Notes under the pieces: generated by a model | What the model saw: only the letters and a program-made list of their open reading frames with translations | Told to the model about the DNA's origin: nothing | Databases searched by the model: none | Shown here: positions 23,454 through 32,617 of the stretch, in pieces | How positions within the stretch are numbered: position 1 is the first letter of the stretch | Layout of the letters: each line of letters opens with the position of its first letter | Assembly (NCBI GenBank): GCA_012516075.1 | Contig: JAAYXE010000015.1 | Coordinates: 1 to 34,848, forward strand | Direction of reading: 5' to 3' | Source of the DNA: Chloroflexota bacterium | Lineage (GTDB): Bacteria; Chloroflexota; Anaerolineae; Anaerolineales; UBA4823 | DNA: 34,848 bases | Program-made: the position numbers and the translations under genes

Positions 23454-25841
23454 ATGGACGGCGAAAGTCAGCCCGCCGGATTAATTCGGGGCTACTGCGC
23501 GCTGTGCGTCTCTCGCTGCGGCGCAATCGCCAGGGTCGAAAATGGTCGTTTCATCGCCCTCGAGCCGGATCCCGACCATCCGACTGGAAAAGCGCTGTGC
23601 GCCAAGGGGCGTGCCGCACCGGAGCTGGTCTATCACCCCGACCGGCTGCTGTACCCGCTGAAGCGCACCCGGCCGAAAGGCGACCCTGACCCCGGCTGGC
23701 AGCGCATCACCTGGGATGAGGCTCTGGACCTGACAGCGAACCGACTAAAAGCCATCGCCGCCCGGCACGGTCCTCAGAGTGTTGTTTTTACCTCGGCTTC
23801 GCCTTCCACCTCGGCCGCCGAGGATGCGGTCGATTGGATCCAGCGCCTGTCGAGGGCCTTTGGCAGCCCTAACTTTTGCGTATCGGTTGAACTGTGCGGC
23901 TGGGGGCGTTACCTGGCTACGCTGTACACGTTTGGCGCCAGCGTGCCCGGTGTGTATATGCCCGATCTGGAAAAAGCCGGCTGTATTCTGTTCTGGGGTT
24001 ACAACCCGAACCTGGCGCGGCTGGTACACGCCACGGCCACGGCAGAGGCTCTCCGGCGCGGGGTGCGCCTGATTGTGGTGGACCCCCGCCAGACGGGACC
24101 GGCTCGCAGAGCCGATGTCTGGCTGCGGGTGCGGCCGGGCACGGATGGCGCCCTGGCCCTGGGCATCGCTGCTGTGATGATCGAACGCGGCTGGTACGAC
24201 CGGGAGTTTATCCGCCAGTGGACCAACGGGCCGCTGCTGGTGCGCTCGGATAACGGGCGCCTGCTGTCCCAGAGTGACCTGCACCCCCGGGGGAACGCAA
24301 AGCAGTATGCCGCATGGAACCCGGGCACGGGCCGCCCTGTCCTGTACGACCCGGAAAGTCGTCGCTACGAAGGAGATCCCGAAGACCTCTTCCTGACCGG
24401 CGCCTGCCGGGTGCTGACGCTGCAGGGGGAGGTCGACTGCCGGCCGGTTTTCAAACTGGTCGCAGAACTCTGCCGCCAGTACCCACCGGAACGCGTGGAG
24501 ACGATCTGCGGCGTCGAACCCGGTAAGGTCGAAGAGGCCGCGCGCCTGCTCTGGGAAGCGCGCCCGGCGGCCTACTACGCCTGGAGCGGGGTCGAAATGC
24601 AGACGAATGCCACCCAGATCGCCCGCGCCATCGCACAGCTCTATACACTGACCGGCAGCTTCGACAGCCCTGGCGGCAATGTCCACTTTGCCGCCCCGCC
24701 TGCCAGAGCAATTGATGGACGGGAGCTAGAGCCGGAAGCGCCGGCGCTTGGGCTGCAGGAGCGCCCGCTGGGCCTGGCTCGCTTTGGATTTGTCACCTCG
24801 GAGGAGATTTACCGCGGGATCCTCGAGCAGCAGCCCTATGCGGTCCATGCCGCGGTCGGTTTTGGGGCCAATCTGCTGCTCTCGCACGCCGACGGCCTGC
24901 GCGGGCGCCGGGCCCTGGAACAGCTCGATTTCTATGTGCACTGTGATCTGTTCATGAACCCAACGGCAGAGCAGGCGGATATCGTGCTGCCGGTGGCCAG
25001 TGCTTTCGAGCGCGAAGGGCTGCGCGTGGGCTTCGAGGTGAGCGCCGAAGCACAGGCCCGGGTGCAGCTCCGCCCGCGCGTGGTGGCACCCCGGGGAGAG
25101 GCGCGTTCCGATGTGGAGATCGTATTTGCCCTGGCACAGCGGCTGGGGCTCGGTGCTCACTTCTGGGATGGAGATATTGATGCTGCCTACCGCTACCGCC
25201 TGGCTCCCTCGGGCGTGACTCTGGAAGAACTGCGCAGCCATCCGGGCGGGGTGCGGGCGCTCGTGCAAACGCGCTACCGCAAATACGCCGAAGAGGTGGA
25301 CGGCGTGCCGCGCGGCTTCAACACCCCAACACACAAGATCGAGCTCTATTCGCAGACCCTGCTGGAGCACGGCTATCCACCGCTGCCGGTCTATGAAGAA
25401 CCGCTGGTGAGTCCCCAGACAAGGCCGGACCTGGCCCGGCGCTTTCCGCTGATCCTGACCTGCACCAAGCACACCCTGTTCTGTGAGAGCCAGCACCGGG
25501 GGCTTTCTGCCCTGCGCCGCAAGGCCCGTGACCCGGAGGTGGAGCTGCATCCCGATGCAGCCGCGCAGCGCGGCATCCGCCCCGGAGATTGGGTGAGGAT
25601 CGAGACTCCATCCGGAAGCGTCAGAGCGCGTGCCCGGTTGAACGATTCCCTGCATCCGGATGTCGTCTGCGGCCAGCACGGCTGGTGGCAGGCCTGTGAG
25701 GAGATCGGCGCCCCGGGCTACGATGCATTCAGCCCGCAGGGGAGCAATTTCAACCTGCTCATCACCAGCGAGGCCGTCGACCCGGTCAGCGGTTCAGTCC
25801 CTCACCGCGCTTATCTGTGCGAAATCCGGCGCGTGGATTAA
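23454..25841 (+). CDS. Molybdopterin oxidoreductase, DMSO-reductase family, stand-alone subunit
   Basis: This 795-residue protein is a large catalytic subunit of the DMSO-reductase superfamily that binds bis-MGD and one [4Fe-4S] cluster. The cluster ligands are Cys15, Cys18, Cys22 and Cys49 (CALCVSRC ... LCAKGR). Cys148 in VELCGWGR is the likely Mo/W ligand. The LFWGYNPNLARL and VVDPRQTGPARRADVWLRVRPGTDGALALG stretches bind the cofactor; a C-terminal molydopterin-binding domain begins near 660 (PLILTCTKHTLFCESQHRGLSALRR). There is no Tat signal, so it is cytoplasmic. No iron-sulphur or membrane subunit is adjacent, so the electron partner and substrate are unknown. GAGGAGGT gives a strong start site. 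Confidence 0.9.
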   Translation: MDGESQPAGLIRGYCALCVSRCGAIARVENGRFIALEPDPDHPTGKALCAKGRAAPELVYHPDRLLYPLKRTRPKGDPDPGWQRITWDEALDLTANRLKAIAARHGPQSVVFTSASPSTSAAEDAVDWIQRLSRAFGSPNFCVSVELCGWGRYLATLYTFGASVPGVYMPDLEKAGCILFWGYNPNLARLVHATATAEALRRGVRLIVVDPRQTGPARRADVWLRVRPGTDGALALGIAAVMIERGWYDREFIRQWTNGPLLVRSDNGRLLSQSDLHPRGNAKQYAAWNPGTGRPVLYDPESRRYEGDPEDLFLTGACRVLTLQGEVDCRPVFKLVAELCRQYPPERVETICGVEPGKVEEAARLLWEARPAAYYAWSGVEMQTNATQIARAIAQLYTLTGSFDSPGGNVHFAAPPARAIDGRELEPEAPALGLQERPLGLARFGFVTSEEIYRGILEQQPYAVHAAVGFGANLLLSHADGLRGRRALEQLDFYVHCDLFMNPTAEQADIVLPVASAFEREGLRVGFEVSAEAQARVQLRPRVVAPRGEARSDVEIVFALAQRLGLGAHFWDGDIDAAYRYRLAPSGVTLEELRSHPGGVRALVQTRYRKYAEEVDGVPRGFNTPTHKIELYSQTLLEHGYPPLPVYEEPLVSPQTRPDLARRFPLILTCTKHTLFCESQHRGLSALRRKARDPEVELHPDAAAQRGIRPGDWVRIETPSGSVRARARLNDSLHPDVVCGQHGWWQACEEIGAPGYDAFSPQGSNFNLLITSEAVDPVSGSVPHRAYLCEIRRVD

Positions 25842-25958
25842 CCTTCTCCTTTCGCAGATAAATCAAACCGGTATCCAGGGTACAGCTCCAGAGTTACCGG
25901 CCTCAGAATCGCGCCTCCCCCCATTTGCTGAATCAAATTGACTGGCGATAGGCAAGAA

Positions 25959-25988
25959 TTGCCGTGCTGTAAACGGCGGGGCTATAAT
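25959..25988 (+). promoter_or_regulatory. Promoter candidate for the glycosyltransferase gene
   Basis: A -35-like TTGCCG (25959-25964), an 18-base spacer and a perfect -10 TATAAT (25983-25988) lie 120 bases upstream of the gene at 26108. Transcription would begin near 25995, leaving a leader of about 113 bases. Confidence 0.55.
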
Positions 25989-26031
25989 CATCCCCTGGAT
26001 GAAAACGCCTGGCTTATTCCAGCGCGAAGCT

Positions 26032-26058
26032 GGCCCTGCTGCAGCGCGCAGCAGGGCC
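26032..26058 (+). other. 5'-leader hairpin of the glycosyltransferase mRNA
   Basis: An 11-bp perfect stem (26032-26042 with 26048-26058) closes a five-base AGCGC loop within the leader. No T run follows, so it looks like a leader structure, or the terminator of the upstream molybdoenzyme gene, rather than an attenuator. Confidence 0.5.
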
Positions 26059-26107
26059 GGTATGAGCTGTTGATTTACCTGACGATATATCTCACCTGGG
26101 AGCGTAC

Positions 26108-27232
26108 ATGAAGAAGATCCTGATCCTGACCGCTGATTTTGGTTATGGTCACCGCAGCACATCCAACGCGATTGCGGCTGCGCTGCATGAAAAGTATGGA
26201 GAGGATTGTCAGGTGGTGATTGTCAACCCCCTGGATGATGAGCGCACTCCGGCGATCTTACGGGAAGATCAGAACTACTACGATTGGATGGTGCGCGAAA
26301 TCCCGGACCTGCATAAATTGGGTTTTCAGGTTGCAGAAAACCGGGTGGCCGGCAGCCTGATCAACAGCACCTGGACTCTGATGATGTTTCCCATTTTGCG
26401 CGATATCGTCAAACAGCACCAGCCCGACGTGATCGTGTGCACGTTTTTATTCTTCCAGAGCATCTTATCGGCGCTGTATTCGCTTGAGAAGCGCCGTATC
26501 CCTACGCTCACCGTGGTCACCGATCTGGCGACGGTGAACCGGCTGTGGTTTCACCCGGTCGTTGACCTGTGCCTGGTTCCCACGCAGAAAGTATACGATC
26601 TGGCGATCGAGGCAGGACTTCCGCCGGAGAAGGTGCGCATCACCGGGATCCCGGTCAGACCAGACCTGGTCAGGGGGGAGCAGGATAAGTTCACCCTGCG
26701 CCGGGAGCTGAACTGGAACCCGGAGCTGTTCACGGTGCTGGCTGTGGGGAGTAAGCGAGTGGAGCACCTGTATGATGCGCTGTACATCCTCAACCACTCC
26801 GGGTTTCCGCTGCAGTTGATTGTTGTCGCGGGCGGAGATGACCGGCTTTACCGGCAGCTCCAGGAGACGGAATGGCATGTGGAGACCCACCTGTACAATT
26901 ACGTGGCAGAGATGGGGCCCTTTATGCGGGCGGCAGACTGCATCTTGAGTAAGGCCGGCGGCCTGATCGTTGCCGAAGCGCTGGCCTGCGGCCTGCCGAT
27001 TTTGATGGTTGACGTGATCCCGGGGCAGGAAACCGGCAACGCGGAACATGTAATCTCCGGCGACGCCGGCGTACGGGCTAATGACCCGTTGGATGTGCTG
27101 GAAACCATGTGCCACTGGCTGGAAAAGGACTGCCAGCGCTACCGGGAACAGGCGCAGAACGCCCGCAGGTTAGGGCGCCCTTATGCAGCTTATGAAGCCG
27201 CAGATCTTATCTGGGCGGCGGCCGGCCCCTGA
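26108..27232 (+). CDS. MGDG-synthase/processive diacylglycerol glycosyltransferase-like protein
   Basis: This 374-residue GT-B-fold enzyme belongs to the GT28 group. The N-terminal MGDG-synthase domain opens KILILTADFGYGHRSTSNAIAAAL, in which GYGHRS matches the GxGH acceptor loop, and continues through VVTDLATVNRLWFHPVVDLCLVPT (about 138-160). The C-terminal donor-binding domain has ILSKAGGLIVAEALACGLPILMVDVIPGQETGNA (about 278-312). Relatives transfer glucose or galactose from UDP-sugar to diacylglycerol at the inner membrane leaflet to make glycolipids; other members are MurG-like. It is monocistronic by spacing; GGGAG stands before the ATG. The sugar and lipid acceptor are not proven. Confidence 0.88.
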   Translation: MKKILILTADFGYGHRSTSNAIAAALHEKYGEDCQVVIVNPLDDERTPAILREDQNYYDWMVREIPDLHKLGFQVAENRVAGSLINSTWTLMMFPILRDIVKQHQPDVIVCTFLFFQSILSALYSLEKRRIPTLTVVTDLATVNRLWFHPVVDLCLVPTQKVYDLAIEAGLPPEKVRITGIPVRPDLVRGEQDKFTLRRELNWNPELFTVLAVGSKRVEHLYDALYILNHSGFPLQLIVVAGGDDRLYRQLQETEWHVETHLYNYVAEMGPFMRAADCILSKAGGLIVAEALACGLPILMVDVIPGQETGNAEHVISGDAGVRANDPLDVLETMCHWLEKDCQRYREQAQNARRLGRPYAAYEAADLIWAAAGP

Positions 27233-27629
27233 GCGGTGTATGCCTCTGGCAGTTTGCTCCGTGCGCTGAGTCTTATTCCAGATTCTGTCCGCACAGGCGG
27301 GTGAGAGCCCGTCAGGTTGAAAGCCAGCAATCTGCCATTGTGCCCGTTGATAAGAACTGCACCCACTGCTGCTGCAAAGTTTGCAGTATTTTCGTTACAC
27401 CTCCCAGCTCATTCGGTTTATTACATCCTTTGATTGAAATTACAAATTTAGATAGTCTGTCTATATCTGGATGCAAATGATACTTTTTTAGCACTTTCAG
27501 TCCATGACAGAAGCTGCTCCGGGCGGTATTCTTTAAAATGCAGGCAAAGGTTTCATGCGATCAATAACGGGAAATATTTAAAACATCATACTCTGTGTGG
27601 TTGGAAGCAGCGATCAAAAGAGGTCTACG
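27233..27629. other. AT-rich intergenic region upstream of ftsH
   Basis: Nothing coding is supported in these 397 bases. It should hold the ftsH promoter, but no good -35/-10 pair was found. A single half of a CIRCE-like element (TTAGCACT, 27488-27495) is present without its partner half. Bases 27298-27336 weakly recall part of a cobalamin riboswitch, but the distance is far too short. A 60-codon minus-strand frame at 27312-27494 has no ribosome binding site. Confidence 0.4.
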
Positions 27630-29531
27630 ATGAGCAGTACACATAAGACCAATGGGCTTCGTGAAGATAAAAACAATGAAGAGCAAAAACAGGACCTGCG
27701 CCAGAGGCAGGTCAAATTCACCATCAGCTATCTGATTGTCAGCCTGATCGCGATATGGCTGTTTCAGCAGTTTTTCTTACGCCCGATCATCATCCAGGAA
27801 ACAGAAATCCCCTACAGCGAATTCAAAGCCAGGATCGCCAGCGGGGAGATCGTGGATCTGACAATTGGGCAGGACCGCATCATAGGAACCATGCGGGACA
27901 GGAATGGGCAGGAAATACCCTTTACGACCATCTCCGTCCCGGATGGAGACCCTACCCTGATCGCGGCGCTGGACGAGGCCGGCGTGCGCTACAGTGTCAG
28001 CCCTCCTCCCAGCCCGGTCGGGAGCTTCCTGCTGGCTTACGGCCTTCCGCTGCTGTTGATCGGCTTCATCTGGTATATGGGCTATCGCCAGATGACCCGG
28101 TCTGCTATGGGCGCCGGTGGTATACTGCGGATCGGCAAAAGCAAGGCCACTGAAGTTAAGGCAGAAAATATCGGCGTCACCTTCAATGATGTGGGCGGCG
28201 CCGATGAAGCCATCAGCGAACTGCGCGAGATCATCCAGTTCCTCAAGAAACCGGAGCAGTTCGCACGTCTGGGCGGCCGCATCCCGAAAGGTGTGCTGCT
28301 GGTCGGCCCGCCTGGCACCGGTAAAACGCTGCTGGCGAAAGCGACCGCCGGTGAAGCCGGCGTGCCTTTCTTCGAAACCAGCGGCTCTGAATTTGTCGAA
28401 ATGTTTGTCGGTGTAGGCGCTGCCCGGGTGCGTGATCTCTTTGAGCAGGCGCGCAAAGCGGCCCCGGCGATCATTTTTATTGACGAAATCGACGCGATCG
28501 GACAGTCGCGCAGCAGCACCATCCAGGTAGGCAGCAACGACGAACGCGAGCAGACGCTCAACCAGCTTCTGGCTGAAATCGATGGCTTCAATACAGAGAA
28601 AGATAAGCCGGTGATCATTATGGCTGCCACGAACCGGCCCGAAATTCTCGATCCGGCTTTGCTGCGCGCCGGCCGCTTCGACCGCCAGATCACGGTTTCC
28701 GAACCGGACCTCACCGGCCGCCTGCAGATCCTGCGCATCCACAGCAAGAATATAAAACTCGCGCCCGATTTCGACCTGGAACGGGCAGCCCGGATCACGC
28801 CGGGATTCAGCGGAGCAGATCTGGCCAACATCGTAAATGAAGCTGCGCTGCTGGCAGCGCGCCGCGATGCGGATGCGGTAACCATGGAGGACTTTGAGGC
28901 TGCAATCGAGCGCGTTGTCGCCGGCCTGGAGAAGCGATCGCGTGTGATGAACGATCAGGAGCGTACAACGGTAGCCTACCATGAAAGCGGCCATGCACTG
29001 GCTGCAGAGCTGCTGCCTTATGCCGACCCGGTTGCCAAGGTGAGCATCATCCCGCGCGGTCGCGGCGCACTGGGCTACACCCTGCAGATGCCGGCGGAGG
29101 ACCGTTATCTGATGAGCCGTGAAGAGCTGGAAGACCGCATCGCAGTGATGCTGGCCGGACGCGCCGCCGAGCAGCTGGTCAACGGGACGGTCAGCACCGG
29201 CGCCAGCGACGATATCCACAGGGCGACTGAGCTCGCCCGGCGCATGGTGATGGAATTTGGTATGAGTGAACGACTGGGGATGGTGCGCTATGCCACCCAG
29301 CAGTACCAGTTCCTGTCCGGCGGTGTGAGCGCAGCTGCCAGCCCGGATACATTGAAGGTGATTGACGAAGAAGTCCAGCGCATCATCACGGAGCAGTACG
29401 AGCGAGCGCTGAACTTGCTGCGGGAGCACCGGGAGGCGCTGGAAACGGTGGCGCAAAACCTGCTCGAAAAAGAAACCGTGGACGGAAGTGTTGTGAAAGA
29501 TGCGCTGCAGGGATACGCGGTCACGGCGTAA
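27630..29531 (+). CDS. ftsH: ATP-dependent zinc metalloprotease FtsH
   Basis: This 633-residue membrane AAA+ protease degrades misfolded or regulated membrane proteins. TM1 is at 31-51, then an extracytoplasmic domain (52-132), TM2 at 135-152, AAA domain from about 180 with Walker A GPPGTGKT (226-233), pore loop FVG (259-261), Walker [10 protein letters not shown] (281-289), arginine-finger region [21 protein letters not shown] (333-353), and a zinc peptidase domain with HESGH at 451-455 and the third ligand in ASDD (525-528). All catalytic residues are present. The start at 27630 is preferred because AGAGGT stands 6 bases before it; an in-frame ATG at 27597 does not have one. A terminator follows at 29551. 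Confidence 0.97.
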   Translation: MSSTHKTNGLREDKNNEEQKQDLRQRQVKFTISYLIVSLIAIWLFQQFFLRPIIIQETEIPYSEFKARIASGEIVDLTIGQDRIIGTMRDRNGQEIPFTTISVPDGDPTLIAALDEAGVRYSVSPPPSPVGSFLLAYGLPLLLIGFIWYMGYRQMTRSAMGAGGILRIGKSKATEVKAENIGVTFNDVGGADEAISELREIIQFLKKPEQFARLGGRIPKGVLLVGPPGTGKTLLAKATAGEAGVPFFETSGSEFVEMFVGVGAARVRDLFEQARKAAPAIIFIDEIDAIGQSRSSTIQVGSNDEREQTLNQLLAEIDGFNTEKDKPVIIMAATNRPEILDPALLRAGRFDRQITVSEPDLTGRLQILRIHSKNIKLAPDFDLERAARITPGFSGADLANIVNEAALLAARRDADAVTMEDFEAAIERVVAGLEKRSRVMNDQERTTVAYHESGHALAAELLPYADPVAKVSIIPRGRGALGYTLQMPAEDRYLMSREELEDRIAVMLAGRAAEQLVNGTVSTGASDDIHRATELARRMVMEFGMSERLGMVRYATQQYQFLSGGVSAAASPDTLKVIDEEVQRIITEQYERALNLLREHREALETVAQNLLEKETVDGSVVKDALQGYAVTA

Positions 29532-29550
29532 GCGGATGGTAAGGAGCAAA

Positions 29551-29583
29551 GCTCCCTGCTCTGTTCAGGGAGCGGTGCTTTTT
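29551..29583 (+). terminator. Intrinsic terminator of ftsH
   Basis: A stem GCTCCCTG/CAGGGAGC (29551-29558 with 29566-29573) extends outward to AGCA/TGCT across a small internal loop, and is followed by TTTTT at 29579-29583. Confidence 0.85.
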
Positions 29584-29677
29584 ACAGAGGGGCGCGCAGT
29601 GGGGGCGAATTCTGTGGTAGGATAATTTTCAGGTGGAAAGGGAGAGGTTTTCAGGTGGGGCTTGAGGAGAAACAAAC

Positions 29678-30352
29678 ATGATCCCGATTCGCGATCAGAT
29701 CGTAACCCGGCGTGTCCCGGTCGTGAATTATCTGTTGATTGCTCTAAATATCATCGTCTTTTTGTTCATGTGGCTGGCCGGGCCTGCACAGGAAGCGCTG
29801 GTTTTTCAACTGGCATTGATCCCGGCTAATTTCCAGGATGGGGTGGATGTAGGGGATGTGACGGACATTTTTACCAGCATGTTCATGCTTGCCGGTTTTG
29901 CACATATTGCCGGGAACATGCTGTATCTGTGGATTTTCGGTGATAACGTGGAGGACCGCCTGGGGCCGGTCCGCTATCTGGCGTTCTACCTGACCGGCGG
30001 AGTGGTTGCTTCTCTGGCTCATCTGATCACGAACCCGGGATCTCAAATCCCCACTGTGGGCGCCAGCGGGGCGATCGCTGCTGTGTTAGGGGCTTACCTG
30101 GTGCTCTTCCCTCAAAGCCGCATCGTGACCTTTATCCCGCTGGGATTTTTTATGCGCCTTGCGGTTGTCCCTGCCGTACTGGTTCTGGGGTTCTGGTTTG
30201 TGATGCAGTTGTTCAGCGGCCTGATGGCGTTAGGCGGACCGGATGTGGGCGGTGTTGCTTTCTGGGCTCACATCGGCGGCTTTGTGGCCGGCGTGGTGAT
30301 GGCGAAACTCCTGTCCCCAGGGCGCAGTCCGGAAAATGTAATGAACTGGTGA
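29678..30352 (+). CDS. Rhomboid-family intramembrane serine protease
   Basis: This 224-residue six-helix membrane protein is a rhomboid protease cutting substrates within or near the membrane. The catalytic Ser130 sits in GASGAIAAVLGAY, and His198 in WAHIGGFVAGV completes the dyad. HIAGNMLYLWIFGDNVED (76-93) is the L1/TM2 motif, and the Asn80 helps form the oxyanion hole. The form has a basic core of six helices with a short C-terminal tail and no extra domains. It follows ftsH with a terminator between, so it is a separate unit. GAGGAG stands 10 bases before the ATG. Substrate is unknown. Confidence 0.93.
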   Translation: MIPIRDQIVTRRVPVVNYLLIALNIIVFLFMWLAGPAQEALVFQLALIPANFQDGVDVGDVTDIFTSMFMLAGFAHIAGNMLYLWIFGDNVEDRLGPVRYLAFYLTGGVVASLAHLITNPGSQIPTVGASGAIAAVLGAYLVLFPQSRIVTFIPLGFFMRLAVVPAVLVLGFWFVMQLFSGLMALGGPDVGGVAFWAHIGGFVAGVVMAKLLSPGRSPENVMNW

Positions 30353-30389
30353 TGCAGCGCCGGGATGAGATTGCATTTCGATTGGCCTG

Positions 30390-32453
30390 TCAATTGTGAG
30401 TGACGATGCTCTCTGATAGTTCGGGGAGCATCTGTCGTTGAACCGCATCTCTCCATCCTTTGAGAAGCTGGTAAACCTGTACGGCTCCCACCAGCGGCTG
30501 GCCGTTCACCGGCAGGCTCACCGGGTGGAAAATAAAAGGGAAGTTTTGCGGACCGCCCAGCCCGCCGTGATGGCTGACCTGATTCTCAAAGCTGCACAGC
30601 TCCCCGGTGAGTGGATCATAGGCTGTATTTACGATGATGTCGGGGCAGCTTGCAAAGCTGCTCTCGCGTCGTAAGTGGGCAGCGGCATTGGGGCCATAGT
30701 TTTTCAGCGGATTTTCCCCCTCATAAGTATCCGAATCCAGGAAATAGATCCCGGCTTTACCCAGGACCAGGTCGCCGTTTTCTTCCGAGCGGACGAGGAC
30801 AAATCCGATTCCGGGATGTTGAATCAGGTTCAGAATCAGGTCCGGGTAGCGAATCTGAATTTCTTCATAGCTCATGCGCTGGCTGGCGTCGGTGAAATAA
30901 ATGAGGCCGGCGCATCCCGAGGCGAGCACCACGACCTGTGCAGCGTCTATCTTTTTCTGTTCGCGCAGTTTGCGGTTCTTGTTGCGTTCGGGTCCGAATG
31001 CCACCATTCCTTCCGCGGTTTTACTGCGGATCATGGTGTTGAGCACACGGGCGGTGCGGGTGTTGGCGTGGATCGACTCGTTCAGAAATGCGTTGACCGC
31101 ATCCCAGAATTCGTTCGTGTTCAATGATGCATAAACGGTGCTGTCTCCATGGATGGAGGCATTGACAAGCTGTTCGAGTGTGATTCCATATGCAGCCTGA
31201 AAGGTGGGGCCGGTGCTCTGGCCGTGATCGGAGAGCACAATTACATGATAGGGCCGGGGCGCGAACTGCAGGGCGCGTTCGATGCGAGCGAAGTGGCGGT
31301 CAATTTCGCGCAGCACTTTAAACGCATCGGGAGAATCCATCCCTGCATAATGGGCCACATCATCATAGCTGACATACAGGGCGTAAACCGCCGGGAGTCC
31401 GCGCAGGACGTCATTGATGGTCACATAGGTGATGAGGTCCTGCAGCAGCACGACAGCGGCGCGGAAAAAGGCATATATCGGGCCGCGCGCGCTGACGATG
31501 TATTTGTCCCTGCGCAGTCTCTGCATCAGCGCCTGCCACCACTCGCGCACGACCTCCATAAAATAGCGTGTGATCAGCCGGGCGATGATAAACGGGCTGA
31601 CCAGATATAAGTAGAAGCCGGGCCCTGTGCCTCGCGAAGGATCTAGCAGTGTGCCAAAGGTGAACAGACTCTCCGTGGCGTCTCCCGAAAACATGTTACC
31701 CCGTGAAGCGCCGCCATCTGAGAGCAGCCCCATACCTCTGCTCACCTTCTTTTCAATTTCAGCAGAAGTGCGTGGATCGCCGGAGAGGATAAGACGGCGG
31801 TTTTTCCGGTCCCACCAGCGGTAAGCCGGCACTTCGTCGTTGTTCCCAAACAGAATCCCGGTCTGCATGGCACATGTCTGGGATGTGAAATCCGTCTCCC
31901 ATCCCAGTATTTGATGCGATCCGCGCTTCAGCCAGGAATACAGGGTGGGCATGAAACCCCCGGAAAGTGCCTGCCGGAATATCTTCTCGCTTAACCCGTC
32001 AATCTCGAGAAAGAGGAACCCCGGTACACTGGTTACTTCCGGGTCGCCGCGCCGGGCGACCAGCTTGCGGGTGACATTGCTGTCAAATTTTTCGTCGATG
32101 TCCAGAGAGAGCAGGCTGCCCACGAAAGCATTAACCGATGTGAGGGCCATTGTGATCTGCAGACCGGTGGCAAAATCTGCAATCAGGATTCCCGGGACCA
32201 GGTTGCCAAACAGGAAGATCAGCCCGCCGGCCAGGATAAAGGTCAGCAGGGGGTAAAGCCACACGGGCAGCCACGAGAAAAAGTTGATGAACAGCCACCA
32301 GTAGGCGCTCTGCAGGAAGATGTACAGGATCGATATCCCCACGACCCCGACAGCAGATTGTATTTGTAAATTGTCCAGCCAGAGAGACAGGAATAACAGA
32401 ACAACGATGTTTACACCGGTGACGACGAAGGACTGGATGGCCTGTCGGCGCAT
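30390..32453 (-). CDS. Membrane-anchored type I phosphodiesterase with holin-like N terminus
   Basis: This 687-residue protein fuses an N-terminal four-helix membrane domain (9-115, resembling phage-holin_4_2/DUF360 proteins) to an alkaline-phosphatase-superfamily domain of the phosphodiesterase/nucleotide-pyrophosphatase type. Metal-site and catalytic marks are LEIDGL (Asp152), TSQTCAMQTGILFG (nucleophile Thr193), SYDDVAHYAGMDSPD and VVVLSDHGQSTGPTF near 380-430. The C-terminal quarter has a second conserved Asp/His pair region and QVSHHGGLGGPQN. It should act on phosphate diesters or sulfates, with the catalytic side probably facing the periplasm or cell exterior, though orientation is not proven. 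AAGGAG stands 7 bases before ATG. The antiporter gene lies upstream in the same direction, separated by a terminator-like hairpin. Confidence 0.85.
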   Translation of the reverse strand: MRRQAIQSFVVTGVNIVVLLFLSLWLDNLQIQSAVGVVGISILYIFLQSAYWWLFINFFSWLPVWLYPLLTFILAGGLIFLFGNLVPGILIADFATGLQITMALTSVNAFVGSLLSLDIDEKFDSNVTRKLVARRGDPEVTSVPGFLFLEIDGLSEKIFRQALSGGFMPTLYSWLKRGSHQILGWETDFTSQTCAMQTGILFGNNDEVPAYRWWDRKNRRLILSGDPRTSAEIEKKVSRGMGLLSDGGASRGNMFSGDATESLFTFGTLLDPSRGTGPGFYLYLVSPFIIARLITRYFMEVVREWWQALMQRLRRDKYIVSARGPIYAFFRAAVVLLQDLITYVTINDVLRGLPAVYALYVSYDDVAHYAGMDSPDAFKVLREIDRHFARIERALQFAPRPYHVIVLSDHGQSTGPTFQAAYGITLEQLVNASIHGDSTVYASLNTNEFWDAVNAFLNESIHANTRTARVLNTMIRSKTAEGMVAFGPERNKNRKLREQKKIDAAQVVVLASGCAGLIYFTDASQRMSYEEIQIRYPDLILNLIQHPGIGFVLVRSEENGDLVLGKAGIYFLDSDTYEGENPLKNYGPNAAAHLRRESSFASCPDIIVNTAYDPLTGELCSFENQVSHHGGLGGPQNFPFIFHPVSLPVNGQPLVGAVQVYQLLKGWRDAVQRQMLPELSESIVTHN

Positions 32454-32548
32454 AATGATTTCTCCTTCTGTTATTTATGATAACTGAAATGGGAGAAATT
32501 GCAAACGCGGTGGTTCTAGGCCTTATCCATAATCCGCGCAGAATGAAC

Positions 32549-32585
32549 GAGCATCAGGCTGTACCACACAAGGAGCCTGATGCTC
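32549..32585 (-). terminator. Terminator-like hairpin between antiporter and phosphodiesterase genes
   Basis: A 12-bp perfect stem GAGCATCAGGCT / AGCCTGATGCTC (32549-32560 with 32574-32585) stands 33 bases beyond the antiporter stop. The minus-strand tail GTTCATTC is only partly U-rich. Confidence 0.55.
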
Positions 32586-32617
32586 GTAAGAAACGATATG
32601 GAACTGAAAAGCAGGAG

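Noticed and set aside
27298..27336. Possible cobalamin riboswitch (GGTGAGAGCCC followed by AGCCAG...CTGCC)
   Set aside because: The B12-box-like part lacks a base in its core, the two parts are much too close, and the downstream gene is ftsH.
27488..27495. CIRCE heat-shock half-site (TTAGCACT) upstream of ftsH
   Set aside because: The matching GAGTGCTAA half at nine bases distance is absent.
27777..29549. 590-codon minus-strand open frame opposite ftsH
   Set aside because: Shadow of a conserved gene caused by GC-rich third positions; the plus-strand FtsH has every family motif.
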